NCBI GenBank assembly: GCA_011109175.1 | Contig: RDEW01000004.1 | Location: forward strand, 6,913-70,912 | Direction: 5' to 3' | Length of the DNA: 64,000 nt | Source of the DNA: Dicyema japonicum | Lineage: Eukaryota > Dicyemida > Rhombozoa > Dicyemidae | Shown: positions 55,057 to 64,000 of the stretch, piece after piece | Numbering within the stretch: position 1 is the stretch's first letter | Layout: the number at the start of each line of letters is the position of its first letter | The notes under the pieces: generated by a model | What the model saw: only the letters and a program-made list of their open reading frames with translations | The model's database searches: none | What the model was told of the DNA's origin: nothing | Program-made: the position numbers and the translations under genes

Positions 55057-57591
55057 TCACCAATTTACGACTATTTTTTGTTCGTAGTCATCTTTTAAGC
55101 AGGTTGGAAGTGTGTTTCTTGGTCTGCCTCGAAATCCGCGACTTCCGGCGTAGTAGAAATATTCTTCCATTATTCTGTTACATGGCGTAGTCGGGTCCAG
55201 TCTGAGGATATGTCCAAATAGTCGCCATCTCGATAAAATAACATCGGTGCTGAGTGGTCTGGATTTACATCGTGAATATAGATTTTCATTTGAGATTTTT
55301 CTCGGCCAAAAAATTCCAATCAACATGCGGAGTTGGTTCCTGTGAAAAGTATCTAGCTTCTCTAAATCAATTTTAGAACATGCCCATGTTCCGGAATTGT
55401 ATAGCAAAATTGGTTTAACAAACGTGTCGTATAGTCTGACACGAAGTTTCAGTGATACATGTTTTTTCCTTATCCAAATTTGGTACATTTTTTTGAAGTA
55501 TATGGTAGCCAGCATTTTCCTTCGACAAATATCCTCAGCATCACCTAGCAGTGAGCCGAGTTTTTTGGTATGTCTCCAGCACTCATCGTTCCTTGATTCT
55601 GCTCGTTCGACTCGTGTATAATCAGTTTTTTTAATGTTTATGCGTAAATCCCAATTCTTAAAAATACGTTCGGCTTGAAGTAAAATTTGGTCAAGTATTT
55701 CTTGGTCGGTAGACACAAAGTCTACATCATCCGCATAAATTAACTCTGTTATGTCCCGGTATTTAGGACCCATGACATTTCTCAATTCCTTGAGCGCAGC
55801 TTCGAGGTAAACAATAAATATAATTGGGGACAAGGAATCTCCTTGTGGAGTGCCCATGTTGGTACTGAAACTCTTCGAATGCTTTGTTCCTATTCTCACG
55901 GATAGGTCAGTTTCGGAAAGTAATAAACTTATTAGTCTCAGGCAGTCCTCGTCAAGCAGTTCCTTTAGAACAATCATGAGTTTTTCTCTATTGATGCTGT
56001 CAAAAGCCTTCGTTAGATCAATTCCTAGGATGTAGATTACTTTCGTGTATTTTTGACATATTGATGTGAGCCATCGATGACTCCACACAATATCTGAGGT
56101 TGATCTTCCACTTCTAAACCCACTTTGACTTAGGGAAAGGTATTTTTCCACTGGCTCTCGTATACGGTTAAGCACTATGATCGATAAGGTTTTCCTGATA
56201 ACTGACAATAGAATAATAGGTCTTAGTCCGTCCAACGACCCTTCTTTTTTCCCAGGTTTATGTATTGGAATTAAGACTCCATGTCCCAAAGGAAGTGGAC
56301 AGTGAAGTTCCATCGACTCATTTAAGATATTCGTGATTATATTCCCAACAGTAACCGGGGCATGTTTTAGTAACTCACCCGGAATGCCATCATAACCAGC
56401 CGACCGATTTCCCTTTAGATGCATAAATGCATCGGTTACTTCCTTTATTGTAATTTTGTTTGTAAGGGGTCTCGGATATCCAATAAATTTAGGTACATTC
56501 ATCCCTTCAGATTTAAACAACGACTCGAAGTGTCTAGCAATATAATTTGCTTTATCCTCAGGGTTTTGAAGATATTGACCTTCGTCGTCACAGACTTTCA
56601 GTGGTTTCTTTGCAGTTCCTCGTGTAAGTAGTCTAACAGCAGAGAACATTCGTCTTCCATACTGACAGTTTTCGATTTCAGTTGCTTTATCGTCCAAATA
56701 TTTGTGCCAAAGGATATTTGATCGTCTTCTTATCAGATGCGATATTTGATTGCGTTTTCTCCTTAATGCACATTTATTCGAATTTGAACTTCCCAGTTTC
56801 GAACGTATTTCTTTCTGCTGCTCAGACAATTCTCGAATTAAGGGGTCATGAATCATTCGTCTATTTTGGTCTTTTTCCTGGTATCCAACAGTCTCTATCG
56901 CCGACAGTTTTAGAATATCCAAGATCTTCCCGAGGTCAGTCGAGGGGGTGCCACTGGGTTCAACTCCACGTAAACGTTTAGAGACATTTTGTTGGTATCT
57001 CTTTTGCCAAGTGTCAAAAGTCAACATTTCCACAGCCAAACGTCTATTTAGAGGTGTGCTTTTCCTCTTGACTGCCTCAATTCCGTAGTATCGTTTGAGA
57101 TTTAATCTGGCCACCGTTAGCTTATGGTCACTGTCAGTAGTGGTTCCTCCATAACTCCTAGAGTCAGACAGAAGTCTCTTCAAGGAGATAGGGCAGATAA
57201 TGTAGTCTATTTGGTTGAATATGCACGTATGTTCGTCTTTGGACCTTCTTATGCCAACCCAGGTAGTTCTATGTTTTGCTGGGTGTTTAAAAGTGGTATT
57301 GCATAGATACAGATTTGATGAATTACAAAAATCCATGAGTGAGTGTCCAGAGAGATTACGATACCCTCTGCCATATTTTCCCATACAGACTTCGTCGTGC
57401 CTTCTCATGCCAGCCTTGGCATTCCAGTCACCACAGATAAATATAAGTGCAGATCGATGAACTCGCATATATGTATTCGATAGGATTTGATAAAACTCTT
57501 CCAACTCATCCATATTTTTGGAAACTCTGCCATGTGTGGGGCATATACATTGATAACAGTCATCATAGTATTGTTTGTAGATGATAAACAC
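55057..57591 (-). pseudogene. RTE ORF, endonuclease C-terminal part and reverse transcriptase
   Basis: 844 open codons. The endonuclease continues with LIFICGDWNAKAGM (about 49-62; GDFNA box) and SDHKLTVA (SDH box). The RT has GVLIPIHKPGKKEG, QSGFRSGRST, LGIDLTKAFDSINREK (first Asp), MGTPQGDSLSPIIFIVYLEA and ELIYADDVDFVSTD (catalytic pair). The C-terminal region carries GTWACSKIDLEKLDTFHRNQ, SRWRLFGHILRLDPTTPCNR and GFRGRPRNTLP, characteristic of RTE. All catalytic residues seen are intact; the only lesion found is the upstream frameshift. Confidence 0.9.
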
Positions 57592-57935
57592 AATTGCATA
57601 ACGGCAACACGATCACTGACTGTCCATACTTTATGCAAGCAGTTCACTAGGTTCGAGTTAATTGCAAAACCAAGACCGTAATGTCGATTTTCTGATGGGA
57701 GTAGAAGAATCCGGTAGTTACCAATGGTTTCATCGGATCCTAGGGCGTTCTTTGTTTCCTGTATGCAGCAAATGTCGATTTTGTAACGGGACAGATCTTC
57801 GGATAATAGTTCCCTCTTGATCAGAGATGAGAGGCCACGAACATTGTATGTGGCGATGGAAAACAAGGATTTTGCATTTAGACATGATAAAGACATGAAT
57901 TTTTCTAGAGAAGAAAAACAGAAGCACGTCACCAT
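57405..57935 (-). pseudogene. RTE ORF, endonuclease N-terminal part
   Basis: IATYNVRGLSSLIKRELLSE opens the APE-like fold. DICCIQETKNALG has the metal-binding Glu, and HYGLGFAINSNLV and VINVYAPHM follow. The frame is lost near 57525-57535 in a CCAAAAATATGG context: removing or adding one A of the run would join it to the long downstream frame. The likely start is the ATG at 57896. Confidence 0.85.
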
Positions 57936-58089
57936 TCAACCGAAAAAAGGCATATTGGAAGATCTTATTCAAATTAAGAAAAAAGAAAATATCCATATTC
58001 AATACAAGGAAAGAGTTTCTCAGAGATAATTGGTGTTTCGAGTTAACTCGGAGGAGGTTTTACCGAAATTTATCTGCCAGCTTCTGAAA

Positions 58090-58930
58090 TTATCTGCCAA
58101 TTCGAAAAAGTCAGCTTCTAATGTTTAAATCGTTATCATGCTGTGAGACTCTGGAAGGAGTCAATAGATATCGATATTTAGGTGTTTTTTGAAGATGGGG
58201 GAAGTAATGTTCTCAAGAATAAAGTATGGATTCCATTCTTGAAAATGTTAAGAAGAGGATAACCACGCTGTCAAAAATTAAGTTAAATCCGGTGAACTTG
58301 TTTCTCAATAAATGAATACGCAATCTCCCTGTGTGACTGTTATATTGGAGTAATTGATATTGAACCTTATGAATTTGATGATATTGACCCCCATATACGG
58401 CCAATCAAAATGAGAACAATATCAAAATGAGATAATGATAATCGCAGTAGGAATTACACTTCGGGATCGCCTAAAACAGGTGGAAGTCGAAAAATGTCAC
58501 AAGATTTCCTTGCAAGTGAGCTTTTTGCTTTTCTACCATTGTCAAGTAAAGATTACCCCACTGTTTTCTCAAGGAGCAACAAGAACTTAATTTTCAAGGA
58601 GCAACAAGAATTGGTTGTGTTGAAGAGGACTCTCGAAAGTATGCTAATTGGTACCCATCATGAGTTTGCCTCTGCTTCTGACCAGCTTGTAGAGCTTACC
58701 GTGAAGACATTCTATTGAATGTTAACAGAGATATAATAACTCCCAATATATCACTCTCAGATTGCAGACTATCCCCAACAAACCTTAAATTATACTATAG
58801 ATCACTGGAATCATTTAATGTAAATTATCAGAGGACTCAGAGACAAGTACCTCACCTACGTAGTCTAAATAGAATCACCAATTCACGTGATAGTTAGTTT
58901 TGGTTTTACCGTGGTCTTGGGTGTTAAATA
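58090..58930 (+). mobile_element. LFIDDL-type LINE, C-terminal fragment
   Basis: LEGVNRYRYLGVF, SILENVKKRITTLSKIKLNP and VIDIEPYEFDDID correspond to GYRYLGVLED, KIAENVKKTIQ and FDIEPREFEAIDLEIR of the copy at 40.8-41.8 kb. Later open frames (FKEQQELVVLKRTLE) may be its C-terminus. The end near 58900 carries a LINE-like CACGTGATAGTTAG block. Confidence 0.6.
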
Positions 58931-58984
58931 AAATAGAAGAAACACTTTTAGCAATAGGAAATTTTTGTTTTCCGGCATTACGTA

Positions 58985-59400
58985 ATTTTATTAACCCCGG
59001 AATCACAAGAAAAAAGAGTTATTGTCTAAGCTAAGTGATCCTGGTGTCCATCTTTGGAGTGTTGGATTAACCCCCCACAAAGGAGAAGGTTTCTTCTTTT
59101 ATCTCGGACAGGCGTCCATATATAGCTTGATTTCAGGGGATTTTCAGAAGACTTTGCCATTTTGAAAAAGTCTCAGTGACATTGAGGTAAACATAGTTAC
59201 ATGTGAATTTCCTGGTGACATTCTTAGGCAGTTCTTCAATAACCAAAGAGCTCCAGGTTTAATGGGTTGCATCCTCACCTCTAAGATATTTCGCTGCAAT
59301 CACGAGATCATCCGCGTAGGGTAAAAGAATTGAATTTTTGGTAATTTGGAGGAGGGGTAAATGAGGAACATATTAAATAGCGTTGGTGACAACGGTGATC
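58985..59400 (-). mobile_element. Jockey-like LINE with internal deletion
   Basis: The right part encodes LPYADDLVIAAKYLRG (intact catalytic box). The left part jumps to a C-terminus ending TRIT before the 3' block GGATCACTTAGCTTAGACAA and TTCCGGGGTTAATAAA. Several hundred bases between RT and C-terminus are missing. Confidence 0.65.
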
Positions 59401-59819
59401 CTTAGTTAGTTAAGTAACCCTAGCCTCACTAACTTGTAGGAGGCCAGCAGCTTGTAAGTAGTAGCAATTTTCGATGTGGTTTCAGCTTCACGTGGAGAAA
59501 ATTGGATACTAGTATCAATCTGGCAACTAAAAGAACCACAATTATTCCCCTGTCAACCTCTTCAGCGACCTCTGGGAAGTCGGACTGGATGATGGCGGCT
59601 ATTGAACGGTGATCCTTGTGGAACTTATTTGGAAGAAATCGCGGTTTTGATCATATTTATAATAATATTAAATGTTTATTACAATAAAAAACCATATTTA
59701 CAGTAAATCATATATATAAAATAATAAAAAACGACATGACAAATAAAAATCTATTATATTGACTTTATAACTATTTATATAAACATTTTTTATTAAAATC
59801 AAATTGAACAGTTTGACTG
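59401..59819. other. AT-rich spacer with a LINE-end repeat
   Basis: TTAGTTAAGTAACCCTAGCC to CTTGTAGGAGGCCAGCAG matches 51675-51715. Beyond it, nothing is visible until the Ginger-like element. Confidence 0.4.
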
Positions 59820-59905
59820 TATTATGTCACATGGGCGGCGCGTAACGCATGGGCAGCCTGTTACATTTTTTCGACCTTGAAAAGGTCTTTTGATTATCCG
59901 ACATT

Positions 59906-60008
59906 ATTATTATTATTAAGGATCACTGGGTCAAAAAAGAAAGAAATAAAAGTTCTCATCTAACTAAGTGATCCCAGACCGACAAAGATGAGGATGAGTC
60001 TCTCATTA
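59906..60008 (-). mobile_element. Nested LINE 3' end inside the Ginger-like element
   Basis: A 103-bp insertion with a (TTA)n edge, containing AAGTGATCCCAGACCGACAA, is flanked by the perfect 14-bp duplication GATTATCCGACATT (59892-59905 and 60009-60022). This shows target-primed insertion of a severely 5'-truncated Jockey-like LINE. Confidence 0.85.
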
Positions 60009-60138
60009 GATTATCCGACATTTAATTTTATATATCCGATTTATATCGTGATTTAATTCTGTTAAATTAGTTTTTTATTCATAAATGTTATGATTATAAA
60101 GATTTTATTTTTTATAGCGGTAAACCTAGATTTCTAGC

Positions 60139-60920
60139 GTGATTTATAGCATGGAAGATTATTTTGTTGCAATGGCTTCTTACAAGGGTTTTGTGAAAGA
60201 TTGCGTTGAATATCAAACTTTAAAAGATGCTTTGCATGATAAATTTCCCGAAAATCTTCCGAGACACCGAAAATATAGGCTTGTAAAGAAGATAGAGAAT
60301 TTTTCTATTATCAATGACAGGTATTGTAAATTTTCAATAATTTTAGACTATCTTAAATCAACTGATCCCAAGTTAGTCATATCCCTGGATAATGAAACCG
60401 AAATGGAGCATGTTGCGAAATCGTTGCACAAGTTTTCACACGGAGGAGTCAATAAAATTGAGTATGAATGTCGACACAGATACTTCACTGTAAAGAATGA
60501 GATTATCAGAAAAGTCATTCGAAATTGTGAAGTCTGCAAATTTTCGCTGGTAAAGAAGTATGTGAAAACTTAAGATCTTTGTTCCGCCTGAATGGGCCAT
60601 GTAAATTTCTTCAGTCGGACAATGGTTCTGAATTTAAAAATCAAGAAATAACAAAACTTTGCGGAGATTTTAACATTAAGCAAATTCACGGAAGGCCTAA
60701 CAATCCACGAGCACATTGTCGAAAGAATCAGACGATCACGAGGAAGTTGTCAAAAATGCTGGATAACAGTGAAAAAAAGTGGCTTGATGAATTAGAAAGT
60801 GCTGTCTACAGTTACAACATATCGGTCCATTCATTTTCTAACGAAAGTCCTTTCGAAAGATATCGAGGAATTAAGGGAATAAATTCAATAATTAATGGTT
60901 ATACTTATATCACATTATGA
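60139..60920 (+). pseudogene. Ginger-like integrase, internally deleted
   Basis: The first frame (144 codons) ends in an H2C2 zinc-binding region (HKFSHGGVNKIEYECRH, then VIRNCEVCKFSL). The second frame begins FLQSDNGSEFKNQEITKL, the second catalytic Asp. It continues IKQIHGRPNNPRAHCRKNQT, where the catalytic Glu of QGQVER is not recognisable, and WLDELESAVYSYNISVHSFS and SPFERYRG, the family C-terminal motif. Only about 20 residues separate the zinc region from the second Asp instead of roughly 80-100, so the first catalytic Asp (D..DLIDLR in the 28-kb copy) is deleted. The element cannot move by itself. Confidence 0.8.
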
Positions 60921-61609
60921 CTTAGATAATTTAAGTGATGAGTGTGCGATTCCAGAACAAATTGACGATTTGGTTAATTGTTCGACTCCAGAATCTATTG
61001 AAAATTCACGTAGTTTGATTTAAAAAATTTATATCTAGATAATTCCCAGTCAGATAATTTGTGTCCGAATGCGAAGAGATTCAATTTCGAAATTAAATCG
61101 ATTGAAGAAAATTTGAATTATTACAAAGCTATGAACAGGAAAATGAATGTTCATAATAGTAAATATACTTTTAACATGGGAGATAAAGTATGAATCAAAA
61201 ACATTAATAAATAGGTTCGGGCTAAAAAGGACTTTGAAACAAATCCCTCATTGCGACTGGATAAGTTTAAGTCTCAGTATTATCCAGTTGCAGAAATAAT
61301 TAATATTTTATCGAATAATCGCGTGGAGGTAGTTTTAAATAGTTTAATTTGATAGATAAAAAATTCGAAAGGAGAAATATCGACTGTATTAATGAGTAGA
61401 CTAAAAAAAGTTACTTAAATTTAATTTTTTATGGTTAATAAATCATTTATATAATTAATTGAAGTTAATCTTGGTTCAAGGTTAATGTAACAGGCTGCCC
61501 ATAGGTAACGCTTGGCCCATGTGACATATTATTCCCACTGATGAGTCTAAAATAGACTACAATTGTTATTGCCGGATAAAGTGTCATCTATACAAGTCAG
61601 TACAATAAG

Positions 61610-64000
61610 TTAATAATATACCTTATACTCATCGTTTTCTTTACTAATAGCATGAGAGTCGTTGACATCTTCAATAATAGGAGACTTAATATCATCGCCC
61701 TCGTTGATTACACTCATAGGAGATTCAGCATGAATATTCAAATTGGCTTCTCTCACATAATCAATAGTGAATTTCTTACTGGTTTTTGTGCTTAGTAGAG
61801 GTTCTTTATCCTCATGGTCATAATCAGTTAATTCTAATATAAGTAATATTTAACCACTAATCCACTTTAGTGGATTATCAGACTCCATAACCTCATCGTT
61901 AAGCACACATCCATTCTCAAATACAAGTTCATGATTAGATATTCCAAAGCAATCTGAAATTACTAGCTAAATAACCATCAAATCCTCTAACATGCCTCAT
62001 ACAATCTTCAAAAAGTGGAGGAATCTCAGATGCGACAGGGGACAGTTGAATCTGAGTCTTAGAGAGGCGAACCTCCTCTTCGTCAAACGAAAACAGCTCT
62101 TCGAGCTCCATGAATGAGAAATGTTGGTTAAATAAATTATCCTTGTCATCTGGCTTATTGAGAAGACCACGGTTTATGGTATCCTTGAAGACTTGTCTCC
62201 TGTAAATCTTCTCTTCCACAGTCCCACAAGTAATGAGTCTATAGATCACGACAGGTCGGGTCTGTCCTACTCTATGAGCTCGGGCCACCGCCTGATTATC
62301 GTTGGCAGGGTTCCAACTTGGATCATCTACAATGAAGTCCTTCCCTTACAAATCACAACTCTATCCGCTCCGGTGAGGTTCAGTCCGACACCACCAACCA
62401 TGGTTGTAAGCAGTAAGAAGGACACTCGACTACCCTTATCCTGAAACGTCCTAATAATCTCTTTCCTCCGCTCTTTAGAAGTAATACTACCGTCCAGTCT
62501 CAGCAAGGAATGTCTCTGCTAATAAAAAGGGAACAAAACCTGTCCAGTAAGAATATTCTCTATCATATCCAACACAACTAAGGATCTGCTGAAGATTAGA
62601 GTTCTGTGACCCTCGGCTCGGAGGGAATTTAACAGTCTAATTACAAATTTCAATTTTCCTGATGCCTCCATCAGCTCAATGGGGTTCGGATTTAGTTCGT
62701 AAAGCTGCTGAAAACTAAAGTAAAAAATTATCGAGTACGTGGACTCCAAATCCTTTCTCCCTGAGAATATCTCAGTCAGCTCCCTAACACGTGAAATAGG
62801 CAATCTGAAAGGATGGTCAGATAGTTTCTTCAAATTTTGAATTGATATAAGCGGGGACTATGAAATGACTTAATTAGTATACTCTTTTAAAGTCATCAGC
62901 ATCAATTAATAGTTTGTACAGAGATATCTGTTGTTTACTCAGATATGTCCAACAAACAAGGTCTAGTTTTGGGGGAATTTTGATATATTTTGATTTTGTC
63001 CCCGTGCATCTAAGATATCATCAAAACAAACGATAACCACAAGCACAAAGTAATCATAGTATACCAAAATAACAGAGAGCAGTAAATAGAAACAAAAAGC
63101 AAGCAAAAAGTAAAATCATTTAATAAGCCAAAATGACTAAGCAAATTTGAACTATGAAAATATACCAAAATTATTCAAATGTGACTTAAATATTTATGAT
63201 CAAAGTATCCACAAAAATACATTTTAGAGCAAGTGTCTTCCATCAAGACAAGGGTATTAATTTCATCCTTGGTTCGTCGAAGAACGTATGGGTCCATCAA
63301 ATCCTTTAAGTATGTAAGTAATCTGCTTCCAACATTAAACTGTTCTGGTGAGCATCCCTTCACATTTGCCTACAAATAAGCCAATTTCTTGCCTGGTTAA
63401 TTTTTTTCACATATACTTTCTTAAAGTTAGTTTTGGTCCCCAGTTGATTATTCTTGTTCATTATAAAGTCCCAGATGGACCACAACTCCTGAAATAATAA
63501 TGTCCAACAAAACCATCAAATTATTTTGCAGTGGAGTCCCTGTAAGCACAAGTTTCTTTCTGGCTGACAAGGACTTCATAATTTTGGTAGTTTTGGATTC
63601 ATTCCTCAGTACGTGGCCTTCGTCTAGTACAAGAAAGTCCTGTGTTCAGCAAAAAGTCATACAAATATAATCCCACTAAGATGATCAAAAGAGGCCATGA
63701 CAGTGTTGTAGGTAGTAATGAGGACTCCTTTGCTGTTGAAGTGTCTTCTCAACGCTTCCAACTTGTCGTTTCGATGAAAGACGTTGAATGGGAATTTAAT
63801 GTCCCTGAAATTTCACTTAAAGATACCATTTTTCAAATTCTTCCAGCCAGTTTTGAAGCAAATTCGAGGGAACTACAGTAAGAATCGTGGTAGAGGGATT
63901 CTTTTGGTAGATTAGTTCAATATATGCGATTGCTTGTATAGTTTTCCCTAATCTACAGATTGACATAATTTTGAAATAAACCCCATTTCATCAGCTAAAA
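61610..64000 (-). CDS. ERCC6L: ERCC6L/PICH-like SNF2 family DNA translocase (5' end outside window)
   Basis: SNF2 ATPases move along duplex DNA; ERCC6L/PICH acts on ultrafine anaphase bridges. The N-terminus lies beyond the right edge. Visible in order: LADEMG + LGKTIQAIAYIEL (Walker A across an intron), TVVPSNLLQNWLEEFEKW, FLVLDEGHVLRNE (motif II, DEGH), KLVLTGTPLQNNL, ELWSIWDFIMNKNNQLGT, LMDPYVLRRTKDE, SPLISIQNLKKLSDHP, GHRTLIFSRSLVVLDMIENI, LLTTMVGGVGLNLTGADRVV, DPSWNPANDNQAVARAHRVG, YRLITCGTVEEKIYRRQVFK. The post-helicase segment FGISNHELVFE matches the ERCC6L IAGISDHDLMY motif and decides the family over CSB. Introns (plus coordinates): 63953-63981, 63805-63826, 63640-63662, 63489-63513, 63010-63220 (211 bp, exceptional), 62858-62882, 62715-62738, 62519-62539, 62327-62349, 61954-61975, 61834-61857. 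The junction near 63370-63440 and the exact stop are unsettled. Confidence 0.88.

Larger units (their letters stand above)
54900..57935 (-). mobile_element. RTE-like LINE, nearly intact
   Basis: A single ORF of about 950 codons can be followed across one frameshift: APE endonuclease, linker, RT and the RTE C-terminal region, then a short 3' segment to about 54900. No ORF1 is seen, which is usual for RTE. It is the least decayed LINE in the window and the likely source type for the fragments near 18, 38-39, 49 and 53-54 kb. Confidence 0.85.
59825..61526 (+). mobile_element. Ginger-like DNA transposon with TIRs and 5-bp TSD
   Basis: Terminal inverted repeats of 40 bp (59825-59864 and 61487-61526) match at 34 of 40 positions and start TGTCACATGGGC, fitting the TGTNR start described for Ginger elements. 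The pentamer TATTA flanks both ends (59820-59824, 61527-61531). Inside is a broken gypsy-type integrase and a C-terminal GDKV..KN-like domain. A LINE tail is nested in its 5' part. The right end lies about 80 bp from the stop of the ERCC6L-like gene. Confidence 0.85.

Noticed and set aside
62193-62444. 83-codon plus-strand frame opposite the SNF2 gene
   Set aside because: Antisense shadow of the conserved helicase C-terminal exons.
63642-63881. 79-codon plus-strand frame at the right edge
   Set aside because: Antisense to SNF2 exons whose splicing and motif order are clear.
1-64000. CRISPR array, bacterial operon or prophage
   Set aside because: No regularly spaced direct repeats or bacterial gene clusters; introns and eukaryotic proteins exclude a prokaryotic source.

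Overview
The window reads as nuclear DNA of a small-genome animal whose host genes are cut by extremely short introns. In nine host-type genes that I could splice by eye, nearly all introns are 21-29 bp, begin GT and end AG, and restore a family-conserved reading frame when removed. A non-muscle type myosin regulatory light chain with its Thr-Ser phosphorylation site points to Metazoa. Introns this short are known to me from dicyemid mesozoans, so a dicyemid or close relative is the best guess. This is inference; no rRNA or mitochondrial marker is present. The standard genetic code fits everywhere.

Host genes, left to right: a lysophospholipid acyltransferase of the AGPAT3/4/5 group (minus, 5.8-7.0 kb); LSm5, a subunit of the LSm ring that binds U6 snRNA and decaying mRNA (minus, 9.6-10.0 kb); ribosomal protein eL22 (plus, 10.6-11.0 kb); a multi-pass membrane protein (minus, 18.8-19.6 kb) and, divergent from it about 150 bp away, a coiled-coil protein of nine exons (plus, 19.7-20.9 kb), both unrecognised; a complete four-exon myosin regulatory light chain (plus, 39.9-40.4 kb); an atypical Ras-like GTPase (minus, 45.8-46.5 kb); a small basic protein resembling the UPF0390/LYDG10 family (plus, 52.1-52.4 kb); and most of an ERCC6L/PICH-like SNF2 translocase running off the right edge (minus, 61.6-64.0 kb). 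They share no operon-like arrangement; each is an isolated island.

Between the islands nearly everything recognisable is decayed mobile DNA. There are at least four LINE types: (i) a Jockey-like LINE with APE-type endonuclease and RT, with many 5'-truncated copies and one almost full-length copy at 30.7-34.0 kb; (ii) an RTE-like LINE, nearly intact at 54.9-57.9 kb and broken by one frameshift, plus several fragments; (iii) a LINE with a WYLDD-type RT and a C-terminal restriction-like endonuclease (called here the RLE LINE), at 12, 13.5-14.5, 22-23.6 and 26.3-27.1 kb and as 3' tails elsewhere; (iv) a LINE with an LFIDDL-type RT at 40.8-41.8 and 58.1-58.9 kb. DNA transposons include a Ginger-like integrase element with terminal inverted repeats and a perfect 5-bp target duplication (59.8-61.5 kb) and a second integrase remnant (27.7-28.7 kb), a hAT element with terminal repeats and an 8-bp target duplication (49.4-51.2 kb), other hAT fragments, pogo/Tigger fragments and a Tc1/IS630-like fragment. 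A SINE-like repeat shares its 3' tail with the Jockey-like LINE.

Two single N characters (30991 and 32147) sit between near-identical duplicated stretches and look like contig-end artefacts. Most of the sequence between named features is AT-rich and shows nothing I can support. All exon boundaries were inferred by eye from frame continuity and protein similarity, without alignment software.
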